Source: Lentinus brumalis
Taxonomy: Eukaryota > Basidiomycota > Agaricomycetes > Polyporales > Polyporaceae
Direction of reading: 5' to 3'
NCBI GenBank assembly: GCA_001792895.1
Contig: MARA01000002.1
Span: forward strand, 1,302,001-1,366,000
DNA length: 64,000 bases
Positions 54,815 to 64,000 of this stretch are shown here, piece after piece (position 1 is the first letter of the stretch; every line of letters begins with the position of its first letter). Under the pieces are notes generated by a model. It saw nothing but the letters and a program-made list of their open reading frames with translations. It had not been told where the DNA came from and ran no database searches. The translations under genes were made by a program, and so were the position numbers.

Positions 54815-57305
54815 ATGGGGAGAGGTCGCTCACGTTCTGTGACTCCGGATAGGCGAGACCGAGGGCGGCACCGCAGCAGGTCGCGGTCTCCCCGCGAAAA
54901 GTCGCGCGACAAAGATCGGCGCAAGGACCCGCGCAGGCACGACGAGGACGACGATGACCGCCGTCGTAGGGACCGTCGCCGCAGCGAAAGCAGAGACCGC
55001 TCTGAGGATCGCAAGTCGCGTCGCCGTAGGGACCGCAGCGGGAGCTCGGAACGCGAGAAGAAGAAGTACGTATTGCATTGGCTTCCTGCCACAAGCCATG
55101 TCTGAAGCAATTCACAGGCGCAAACGCGATAAGTCGGAGGAAAGGAAGGCTCGCAAGGCTGAGAAGAAGCGTGCGAGGGAGGAAGAGGAGGCCCGGAGGG
55201 TGGCAGAGCTGAGTGTGTACAGTGCTACGGACAACCCCTTCCACGACGTCAACCTTGACCAGCAGTTCCGCTGGCACAAGAAGAACGAGAAGGAGCGGAA
55301 GCAGGGTCTGTCACTAGCCGAGGCACAGAGGAGGGACGCCATCAGGAAACAGGAGGCAAAGGAGGAGCTGGAACGGCTGAACAAGCGGCGCGCGGAGAGG
55401 GAGGCAGAACAGAGACTGCGAGAGGAGGAGGAGCTGAGGATGCAGCGGATGGCCGAGTCCGTCCAGATGGCGGACTGGATGGCGAAGGAAGAAGACTTCC
55501 AGCTGGAGCAGGAGCGCACCCGGGCTATCATCCGCATCAAGGAGAAACGGGCGAAAGCTATCGACTTCCTTGCGCTCAACCTGCGCTATGTCAACCCGCT
55601 CGATGACGAGGATGACGAGCTGAGCAAGGAGGGTCTCGAGATTGATCTGGACGAGCCATACAACATCGTTGATGTACGTATTTTTCCCAGCCTCTTCCCG
55701 CCAGCTTGTGCTCATTGTCTGCGTAGAGCCTTACCCCGCAACAAGTTGAAGAGCTCCACGACGATATTGAGCGCTACCTTGGGCTCGAGCAGACGGAGAC
55801 TGCGATAGAGTTTTGGACCGTGAGTACTTCGACAACGTCGCAACCATGTTGACCTGACAATTGCGTAGAACATGATGGTTATAACTAAAGATGCACTTGA
55901 ACGTATCAAGGCCTCACAGAGAATGGGTGCAGAGGCTGCTGCTGCCGTGGAGGCCGATATCACTGCGCTACTTCAAGGAAAGTCCTACGAGCACTTGGTC
56001 CAACTGCAGAGGCAAATACAGGCCAAATTAGCAAGTGGAGAACCGATCGACGTGGAGTATTGGGAAGGCTTGTTGAAGAAGTTGCTCGTTTGGAAGGCGA
56101 AGGTACGCCCGTCCGGCCTAGTGTATCCATTACGGAAGGTACTAATTGCCCGCTAGGCTAAGCTCAGGACGCTGCACGAAGTTGTGGTCCGCAACCGGTT
56201 GGAGCAGCTGCGCAAGCGGCAACGAGACGAGGCACTGCAGGCGCAAGAAGAACTGCTCGCCGGTGTCGCGAAGTCCGCTCAGCGAGGCGACGTACGTGAT
56301 GTCGCACCCGTCGACGGCGCGGGCCAGGGCGCTGCTGAAGAAGTCGAGCCATACGACCGCTCAATGAGCCCGCCGTTGATAGACATCCGGAAGTTGCACC
56401 ACGAAGAGCGTGAGATCGACATCCTCACAACTATCGAAGACCTTCGCTACCTCGTACGTTTGGTCACATGCGTTTCCTTGGTACAGCACTGATGCTCGCC
56501 CTCACAGATGCAACAACGCCGAACGATTGCCGGCACGCGGTTCATTCCCAAGACTGTCGAAGAGAAGCCTGAGCAAGAGGAGAAGGAGCCTCCTAGCAAC
56601 GCCGACCTGGCTGAGGCGCTATATCGCGCAGAGGCTGAGCGCGAGCTGGACGAAGAGGAAGAACTCTTCAACGTTGAAGAGAGCATCACCCGCCCGACTT
56701 CGTACAACTGGGAGGACAAGTATCGTCCGCGTAAGCCGCGGTACTTCAACCGCGTTCATACCGGGTACGAATGGAACAAGTACAATCAGACGCATTACGA
56801 GTACGTCAACTCCGTTGTCGCGTTTGGGAACGCTGGGACTGATCGTACCATAGTACGGACAATCCTCCTCCGAAGGTCGTGCAAGGCTACAAGGTATGCC
56901 GGACTGGTCCGCTTACTCGTCCACGAAGGTTGACTGAGCGGTCTCGCAGTTCAACATCTTCTATCCCGATCTCATCGACAAGTCAAAGGCGCCCACGTAC
57001 AAGATTATCAAGGAGCCCGGGAACGATGAGACCGTACTGCTGCACTTCAGCGCTGGTCCTCCATACGAAGATATCGCCTTCCGAATCGTCAATCGAGAGT
57101 GGGAGTTCTCCCACAAGCGGTGAGTAGACTCGGCCAAGCACGGTTGGCGGATGTGCTGAGACGTTTTGTGCAGTGGTTTCCGGAGTAGCTTCGACCGTGG
57201 CTGTCTGTCCTTGTGGTTCAATTTCCGCCGCAACGTACGTCAAACTTCCTCGTTTTCGTTCTGCCTCCGGGCTCATCACCTCTCCCTCAGTTCTATCGCA
57301 AGTAA
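54815..57305 (+). CDS. CACTIN: Splicing factor Cactin
   Basis: Conserved nuclear protein of the late spliceosome. Ten exons: 54815-55065, 55118-55673, 55727-55819, 55869-56102, 56157-56453, 56508-56800, 56854-56893, 56950-57119, 57174-57234 and 57291-57305, giving 669 aa. The N-terminus is an Arg/Ser/Asp-rich tract (RSRSRSPREKSRDKDRRKDP). The middle Cactin domain has ATDNPFHDVNLDQQFRWHKK, DWMAKEEDFQLEQER, LEIDLDEPYNIVD and QQVEELHDDIERYLGLE. The C-terminal CactinC domain is near invariant: NWEDKYRPRKPRYFNRVHTG, FNIFYPDLIDKSKAPTY, LLHFSAGPPYEDIAFRIVNR, EWEFSHKRGFRSSFDRGCL, SLWFNFRRNFYRK. The last coding exon is 15 nt. All introns are 49-56 nt. Its stop is 124 bp from the stop of the opposite-strand transporter. 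Confidence 0.97.
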
Positions 57306-57429
57306 AGAAGCCTTTGCTTTGCTCTGTGTACGATATTGTCGTATGATGAGTTGCATACACGTTATACGGATGTACAAATGCTTAATAAGTTATAACACGC
57401 TGGGTATATGCGCTAGAACGAGAAGAGCG

Positions 57430-60092
57430 CTAGAACGAGAAGATGGCGGCATTCTTGCGAGACCCGAACATGTATACAAGAGCCTGGCTCATGAACAACC
57501 CGACCGTGATACCGATGGTAACCGCAATCATGGCACCTCCGATATCGATGCCGTTCCCTTGCGCCGTGATACCACCCGCTTGCGACAGGCCGGACTACAC
57601 GACCTCATCAGCACGGACACCGAGAGAAAAGACGAGCAAAGATGGACTCACAGGAACGAGAAACAGCACGCCCGTGACCATAGACGTGAACGCCGTCCCG
57701 CCCATCTTGCGCGAGTAGATGTTGCCCAGCAAGCCGACCGCGAACGCGCCGATGGCCGAGACGACGTCCGAGCGGTTGAAGATGAAGTGGTTCGCGACCT
57801 TGTTCGCCGCGTACGAGACGCACGAGATGACGACCATGACGATGAGCTCGATGGTCCAGAACGGCTGCAGGTTCGCGAGCGAGGACAGGATCGAGAACGT
57901 CGGCACGATCAGGAACTGCGCCCACCACGGGAACGGCTGCAGGTACCACGGGAAGCCCGGCGGGCGGTAGCACCCGTCGATGATGTGCTCGCGCACGAAC
58001 GGCGACCCGGACACGAAGGAGAAGGTGCCCGTGAGCGGCTCGCCGTGGTTGATGTTCATGAAGGTGCCGTTGTCGGAGACGAAGGTGCCGGTGATCGCGG
58101 AGGTGGTCTGCATGCGTGCGGCGAGGGCTGCGAGGTCGTGGCGTGCGCCTTGGTCGAAGAGCAGGAAGAGGTCGGACCCGATCTGCAGGCCGAATCCCTG
58201 CAAGAGTGATTGATGAATATGGTGTCTCGAGTACATGCGCGTAGAGTGACTTACCAAGAACAGAGTGTAGATGAGGGCATATACCATCTTGACACTACCA
58301 CAGACGATGTTCTTGGATGCGAGCTCAAGCGAGCTGCTCACTTTCGGTATGTCAGAAGCCACTCTGCGTATACGTGCATGGCGAACGTACGGATAAGATA
58401 CCCTGGCAGGATACCGACAATACCTGCGGACGAGATGGCAGTGTAACAGAAGATCTGACTCCGAATGCTGCTCAGACCGCGAGCGGCGAAGGAAATGACG
58501 ATGGTGACCGAGATTCTGAGACGGCACGTCAGCACAGGCCACCTCCTCTGACCATACAAGACACTTACTCGAACACGTTAGCATACAGCTGACTCTTGGA
58601 AGCCACGGAGACCTGCATCAGGCACAAGAAGCTAGCCCCGAAGCCTGCAATCCACATATCCAGAAACGAGCCACCGAACGCCAGCGAACAGATCAGACCA
58701 GACAAGCAGAAGGCCAGGATGCACCGAGTGATGGACGAATAGAGCGGCTTCGCGGCCAGCAGATCCTCGAGTTTCTCCGTTGCCTTGCGCGCGCTGATTT
58801 CATCGTGGACCACCTCGCGGTAGATTTGGTGCACCTCGTGCAGACTGCCCAGCGAGAGTCGGCCGCCGGACTTGACGAAGTGCATCTCGGAAGTCTTGGT
58901 GTCCTGGTCGCCGAAGGAACAAATGATGACGCCAGGGATGTGGATGAACTCGGCATCCACCTCAAGGATGCGTGCCGCAGACAGGAGCTGGGACTCAATA
59001 CGGTGGGACGGCGCACCGAAGGTCATGAGTGCCTTGGCGAGTCTCATCAGGAACTTCTGTCGGTTGAGAACCGCTGAGGGGGAAGTCAGCAGCGTTGGAA
59101 GAGACGCGATGTCGAGAACGTACAGGTGATATTGAACTCTATCCGGATCCTCTGCTGGTACTTCCGACGAGCCTTGTAGTTCATCTGCTTCATGCACGCC
59201 CTCTCGATATCTTCCGGGTCGTCAAGAGTCTTCTTGCGCTCCCCGTGATCGTTGGGTCGTCCGGGTCGATGACCTGAGAGCCGGCCGAAGTGCAGGAGTC
59301 AAAGCGTCCATAGCCGGGTCGCGATGCACCATAAGAGGAGGACGTTCGACGATGCATGCCCGCCCGCTGGCCGGTTGCGCGCCGCTCACCGCCATCCTCC
59401 GAGTTCTCGGCCTCGTTCGCATAGAGGTCGATGTAGTTGGACAGGAATCCGCGGCGCCGATCCTCTCTGTCGCCCAAGTCGCATGTCTCGTCCCCCTTCT
59501 CGTCCCCAGGATCGACACCTCCCTTCTCGGGATCTTCGTCGTCTCCGCTGTAGGCGGGCGGGGCCGACTGGCGATTCCAGGTCCGGGGGTTGGGCGAGTA
59601 TGCTTCGCCTGGCGGACGGATGTCGTGAGGATGGCGGTAGGACGAGAGGGAGTAGCGGTTGTCTTCTGAGCCCTTCTTGGTTGGACTGGCCTTCCCGTCC
59701 GGCGAAGAGTCGTTGTAGAGCGTGGTGTCGCTTGCATCCGACTGTCGACGGTCCTCGTTGTCGCCTGACAGTGGGCTCACCTCGCGTTGGGGCTGAGCAC
59801 TGGTAGACGCACGAGGCTCTGAAGACCGCTGATCATAGTTTGGGACGTGCCATGACGGCAGCGACGAAGAGACAGGTGGAGGTTGGACAGGCTGTGGGGC
59901 AGCGATGGTCGCCAAGCTCGAGACCCAGCTAGAGCGTGTGTCATCTTGATCCTGGTAGTCCCGGAGGATGTCTTCTGTGACGGGAGTCGAAGAGGGCTCC
60001 GTGTGCTCGTCTTGAAAGTGAACACGAGAGTTACTGCGTCGACGGCCAGACGAAGCCAGAGAGGAACGGGGAGGGAAGTCTGTGTACGGCAT
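57430..60092 (-). CDS. ThrE/DUF1212 multispan membrane protein, Prm10-like
   Basis: Polytopic membrane protein of the ThrE-type exporter superfamily; yeast Prm10 is pheromone-induced with unknown substrate. Exons: 60092-59124, 59073-58569, 58515-58391, 58340-58255, 58197-57652 and 57594-57430, about 798 aa. The N-terminal 300 residues are soluble, Ser/Asp/Arg-rich. The first ThrE domain starts NRQKFLMRLAKALMTFGAPS with HRIESQLLSAARILEVDAEF and a run of spans (ILAFCLSGLICSLAFGGSFL, MWIAGFGASFLCLMQV). The second has GTAFTSMVTGVLFLVPSGLS, GGAMIAVTIGITVGLFMSQA and adjacent spans. PDDPTITG and ERKKTLDDPEDIER are one base out of frame at the four-C run 59241-59244 (plus strand), so the model assumes one missing base. 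The domain assignment is firm; a pheromone role is only by analogy. Confidence 0.88.
59241..59244 (-). other. Apparent one-base deletion in the Prm10-like gene
   Basis: ACG GGG AGC reads ARRLLTTRKISRGRA and stops; ACG GGG (G)AG CGC gives ERKKTLDDPEDIERACMKQM, matching the family block before the first span. Confidence 0.7.
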
Positions 60093-60724
60093 ATTAGGCT
60101 GTGGGGTCGTCTGTAGTCTGACCTGCAGAGACTCAGAGATGGCGGGAGAGGAAAAGGCGACTCGGGTGTATGTCGCGCACTGTCAGCCTCGCGGCTTCTC
60201 CGGCCGAGGTGCCTTGTTCGGGTGACCGAGCCTTCACACGGAGACACGGCAGTCCACAGCATGGCTCTGTGCGGCATACCTCCTCCACGTCGACCGTCCT
60301 CGCAATGCGCATCGATCCGCCAACGGGGACTCTGGACGGAGGCCATCATGGCAATCAGGCCGCGAATCCAAAGCTGTGCATCGTTGGCGTTGAGTGCCAT
60401 TTCGGGATCCAGGGCGCTGATTGGCCGCTTGCCCCGAGGATACTCCAGTGGTTTATGTGCCTAGCGTTAACCTTGCGACACTGACAGTGCAGTCTGAGCC
60501 TGCGAATCTGACGAGCTACAGCTAAGATACCCCCGCACTCAGCCCCACTGAGACTCTTGTCTTGATCTGGCAAGATCAACTCAGTCGGTGCAACACAGTG
60601 CTTCAAGTCGGGCCGCGCGATCTGATAACATACACTCAGGTACTCCTGCTCACGGTACGTACTCGTACACGGTTTGAGCTATCGCTGTGTGGGTGAAGAT
60701 TCTCAAGTCATGCTCTATAGGGAC
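60093..60724. other. Divergent upstream region, Prm10-like / GNAT
   Basis: No coding feature; an ATTGG (inverted CCAAT) lies at about 60419. Confidence 0.4.
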
Positions 60725-61378
60725 ATGGCCAGCCCTCAGCCTGCATCAGGCACATACATTCGCGAAGCTCGCGCCGCAGACTCTCCGGTGCTCAACCGCA
60801 TCTGTCTCCTCACAGGCGACGCGGGAAAGTCCGCAGAGCACCTCCACAAGTTCGGCGAGCTCATCGGCCTCGTCTACGCCGAGCCCTACGTGCACCTCCC
60901 CACCACCTTCGGATTCGTCCTGGTCGACCCCACAAAGGACGACGCCGTCGTCGGGTACGCCCTCGGCACGTACGACACGCGCGCATTCGAGCAGGCCGCG
61001 CTCGACGACTGGTACCCCCGCGTCCGCGCGAAGTACTCGTATCCGCCGGAGACCAATGAGGGCGCGACGGACGCGGACAAGCGGTATATCAGCATCCTGC
61101 ACAACCCGCCCCGAGCGCCGCAGGCCGCCGTGGACTACTCCCCGGCGCATATGCATATCGATATCCTGCCCGCATACCAGAGCCAGGGGTGGGGGCGCAG
61201 GCTCATGTCACGCATGGTGGCGTACTTGCGAGAGGAACGCAGGTTGGACAAGATGTGGCTGGGGTTGGATCCTAGGAACGATGGCGCGAAGGGGTTTTAC
61301 CTGGCGTTGGGCTTCAAGGTGCTGCCAGGTGCGCCGGAGGGGACGATGGGCCTCGATTTCAAAGATTTCAGAGGATGA
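60725..61378 (+). CDS. GNAT-family N-acetyltransferase
   Basis: Single-exon gene of 217 aa with a GNAT fold. The N-terminal YIREARAADSPVLNRICLLT resembles the start of the acetyltransferase-like domain found in bacterial proteins and at the end of O-GlcNAcase. The acetyl-CoA-binding motif A is IDILPAYQSQGWGRRLMSRM (Q/R-x-x-G-x-G/A form), followed by MWLGLDPRNDGAKGFYLALG (motif B) and a C-terminal FKDFRG. ETNEGATDADKRYISILHNP sits before the core beta strands. The substrate is unknown. Lack of introns in a window where most genes have four to fifteen is notable and would fit horizontal acquisition or a processed copy, but composition looks local. Confidence 0.9.
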   Translation: MASPQPASGTYIREARAADSPVLNRICLLTGDAGKSAEHLHKFGELIGLVYAEPYVHLPTTFGFVLVDPTKDDAVVGYALGTYDTRAFEQAALDDWYPRVRAKYSYPPETNEGATDADKRYISILHNPPRAPQAAVDYSPAHMHIDILPAYQSQGWGRRLMSRMVAYLREERRLDKMWLGLDPRNDGAKGFYLALGFKVLPGAPEGTMGLDFKDFRG

Positions 61379-62990
61379 ACTCGGTGACAAAGATTGTCTC
61401 TCTTGCACTTGGTGCGCAGCTGTGATACCTAGGAGTTGAAAGCATGACATACTAGGATGAGTTGCACAGGTTGAAGCATTGCATACTGGGATAGATTGTT
61501 GCGCAGGAGGTAGTGTAAGTAGTATACTATAACTCTGGATTCTGTCGCCGCCAGCGATGTATCGGCTGGGGCGCGTCTTGGCCTGCTGCCCACAGGCCCC
61601 GAACTGTGCTGAGCTTGTGCTGATCGCCATGGAGTAACTGAGACTCTGAGTCTCAGGCTGCTCTCAAGCTGACTCAATCCCTGCTTGTTCGGCTCTGTAC
61701 CAATGACACAGACATCGGACCAGCATCGGACTCGCAGGCTGAGCGCCAACTCTCCAGCCTATCAGACAGCAAAACGCCTGCCAAGATATCGCCGGGAAGG
61801 TTTGCACTAGGTGCAGTGGATCCGGAGTCGACGCATGTCACTTCGACAAACCGCCCGACCGATGGAATGCTCGAGCTCGGTCCAGCCACAGAAAACTGCT
61901 CCCTGCGCGTCCGATGGGATCCCTTCCGAGCCGTTCACGACTCGGAGGCGTCGGCATCCGACGCGTTTTGGTTGGCACAGCGAGTACCTGGTCAGGCTCC
62001 TCCATCACATGCACACACCACCCAGCCTCGACCACCGTAGTGATTTCAAAGCGCACTCCGCATCCGAAGTTCTGAATAACGATGCCACTCTCCGACCGCG
62101 TCCGTCCCTGTCCGTCCACGCCTGTACGTACACAGCGCCGACACACGATTGGCCCTCCCCTCCCACCCCCGCACAAGCTCCTGCGCGTCACGTCCACGCT
62201 ATACTTGCACCCTGCGATTGGATGGGCCCGCGGACCGGCCGCGGCATTGTCCGTCTCGAGATCTCAAGACCGGCGGCCGGCGCACAGCCAATCGCTGCTG
62301 GTGGCCGCTCCACTCTCTCATTGTCGTTCCATAACGGGATATGAACGTTGTGGCATGTTATAATCATAGCCCTCCGGGCAAACCTGGCCACGGGTTCGTC
62401 CGTCCGTTGTGAATCAGGATAGCTGCGGCGAGAAGCCGGAAATCGCGCGCCGACAAGTGAATTAGAGCGATCGGTTAATAGAGACAAACTGAAGATGTAC
62501 ATGTAGTTACGTCAAGACTCGCAGACTGCACGCGCGGGTAGATACAGACGAAGGACTAGGGTACGTAGTTCTATGTATTGTTGAGCTCCGAGACTGAAAG
62601 GGACAGTGGAAAGGACAGGGCCAACGACGTCAGCGCAGAAGCATCCTTCGAGGGCGAACACTTAGCTGAGTAGGCCGCGACATGCTGCATTCTGCGATCA
62701 TGGGATCTGGATTGCCTGGATGTTGTTGTAAGCAGTACGACGACATGAGAATGTGGTTGTGGAACGTACAAGGCACTGGATCTTGGGCACAGTGATCGCG
62801 GCGTTGCTTGCGTGCGCAGGCTCTTTGTGTTGGTGTTGGGCATGTGCTGGACGCGGATTGCGGGGGGGGGGGCGTTGTTAGAGGCGAGAATTCAACGAGA
62901 ATTGTTAACAACACATCGCTCGCCCACCTGCGTGATACATGATATCAAGAGCAACAGATCGTACTACTTATTGAAGGAGATGCGTCATCT
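61379..62990. other. 1.6-kb region without a supported gene
   Basis: Frames on both strands (61811-62344 plus, 61838-62197 minus) have no motifs and unnatural composition. Three CCAAT-type pentamers lie at 62148-62152, 62217-62221 (both as ATTGG) and 62288-62292 (CCAAT). The right end is the 3' flank of the next minus-strand gene. Confidence 0.4.
62862..62872 (+). repeat. 11-nt poly-G tract
   Basis: Eleven consecutive G in gene-free sequence. Confidence 0.9.
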
Positions 62991-63526
62991 TCAGGCGACG
63001 GGAACGGGATAGAAGCTGGAGAGGTCGAGACCCCACACCTTCCACAGAGTAAATGCTAACCTATGGAGAGGTCAGTGCGAGCTGGCGATTGCGATCGATG
63101 GCACGTACACGTCCTGGACGGGCGAGGGAACGTGGACGTTGGCCCCAACATTGGTCTAAGGGACGTGTTGGAGGGCGATCGAGGACGGAAGATATGATAT
63201 ACGTACCGGGTTATACACGAGGAAGCCGGGGTGAATTGCGGCGAGTTGGCCGGTGGGCTGCAGGGCGCGAGGATCGTGGGGGACGGCGACGAAGCCGATG
63301 GCGATCAGGGCCTGCGTAACGTTAGCACACACGGTCGCGGTGGAGTGGAAAGCACACGTACTGCACGCAGCTCTCCGTAGGTGAAGCTATAGCGGTCGGC
63401 GGGATGAGTCGAGCAGATCGACGCCAGCACCTGAAAGAGACGAAGATCAGCGACAGCGCGAAGTCGCGAAGGAGGGGGGAAGGCGAGACGCGCCATGTAG
63501 TCGCGCCAGTTGACGGGAATCGGCAT
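62991..63526 (-). CDS. Small hypothetical protein (114 aa) with a 5-nt exon
   Basis: Family not named here. Exons: 63526-63362, 63311-63207, 63113-63109 (5 nt) and 63060-62991. The reading is PIPVNWRDYMARLAFPPPSR, then VLASICSTHPADRYSFTYGE, LIAIGFVAVPHDPRALQPTG, AAIHPGFLVYNP, D, VLAFTLWKVWGLDLSSFYPV and a PVA end. The composition is that of a compact soluble protein with no signal or span. The GACGT exon, between CCCGTCCAG and GTACGT, is required: joining the flanking exons directly breaks the frame. The first ATG in frame is used; the true N-terminus could lie further upstream, toward the window edge, because CTGGCGTCG follows an acceptor-like TCTTTCAG. Confidence 0.65.
63109..63113 (-). other. 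5-nt micro-exon GACGT
   Basis: Introns of 93 and 48 nt flank it; it supplies Asp and the first two bases of Val between YNP and LAFTLW. Confidence 0.75.
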
Positions 63527-64000
63527 TGCGTGAGCGATCGAGTAGTGCGGCGACAAGAAGCGTCGAGTTCGGCGGACGAGGGAGGTGATCGTTGGTGGTC
63601 GCGAGAAGAGAGCAGCGGGCGCTTGTTTCTAAATCGGGCCATCGCGCGCCGGTTATATGCCGGCGAGCGTCTACGGGCCGGACGCCGGGCGCGCTGGCCG
63701 CGGACCTGCATGGTGCCCGTGCGATGCTCTCTTCCCGCGACCAGCGCTGTGCAGCGTCCGAGGAAGCGTACAAGGGGGCAGCGCGGCAATTCTGTCGGGA
63801 GGGGAAAAAGGTGCCGTGGGCGGTAACACGCGGCGGACGAGCGGCAGCGTAGAGCAGGGTTGCAGATGCGACGGTGAAGGACGAAGAACCTTGGTGCTCG
63901 TCATCGACGTCGTTGTCCAGCGGCGGCGTGCACGCTCCAGCTACAAAGCAGGCGGCTTCTTACGCGATGACGATTTCCGCGGAGATATCCTAAGGGCTCA
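63527..64000. other. Right margin, upstream of the last gene
   Basis: Arg/Ala-rich open frames on both strands without motifs; probably promoter of the preceding minus-strand gene or part of a gene cut by the edge. Confidence 0.35.

Noticed and set aside
61811..62344. 177-codon frame downstream of the GNAT gene
   Set aside because: No domain, unnatural composition and competing frames of similar length on both strands.
1..64000. CRISPR arrays, insertion sequences, rRNA or tRNA genes
   Set aside because: None seen. Candidate GTTCGAA B-box-like strings had no matching A box or cloverleaf by eye; a tRNAscan run would settle this.

Overview
The window is nuclear DNA of a filamentous basidiomycete, most likely an Agaricomycete. 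The evidence is GC-rich coding sequence, genes split by many GT-AG introns of about 48-70 nt, a FunK1-type kinase and an F-box protein, and fungal versions of housekeeping genes packed on both strands. About 27 protein genes are supported. I rebuilt exons by hand from splice signals and reading frame. For every multi-exon model the exon lengths sum to a multiple of three, six of these after allowing for one or two missing bases. I found no rRNA, tRNA, CRISPR array or recognisable transposon.

Left third (1-22.4 kb): TFIIF alpha (TFG1, minus), an Esc1-like bHLH factor (minus), NHP2 (plus), BFR1 (plus), an RFX-family factor (minus), the vacuolar endopolyphosphatase PPN1 (minus), a small orphan (minus) and acetoacetyl-CoA synthetase (plus).

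Middle (22.4-43 kb): a tandem array of three related four-helix MARVEL-like membrane proteins with the same intron-phase pattern, then UBC8, THOC5, glucose-6-phosphate dehydrogenase (ZWF1), a FunK1 kinase, an orphan, an F-box protein and a RING/LON-domain ubiquitin ligase of the LONRF type.

Right third (43-64 kb): dihydroorotase (URA4) head-to-head with a kinesin-8 (KIP3), the p24 cargo receptor EMP24 head-to-head with YRB1, mitochondrial ClpX (MCX1) head-to-head with the splicing factor CACTIN, a Prm10/ThrE-type transporter, an intronless GNAT acetyltransferase and a small orphan. The genes mostly serve basic transcription, RNA processing, trafficking, mitochondrial quality control and central metabolism. 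They do not form one pathway.

Two window-wide patterns stand out. First, micro-exons (5, 5, 7, 10, 16, 16, 17, 18, 18, 19 and 19 nt) are needed to recover conserved motifs in five genes, including an endopolyphosphatase with six exons of 31 nt or less. Second, six conserved genes or linkers are broken by what looks like one missing base in a C or G run, always in the same direction. That points to homopolymer under-calling in the assembly rather than to pseudogenes. Three genes also carry introns of 590-950 nt, about ten times the local norm.
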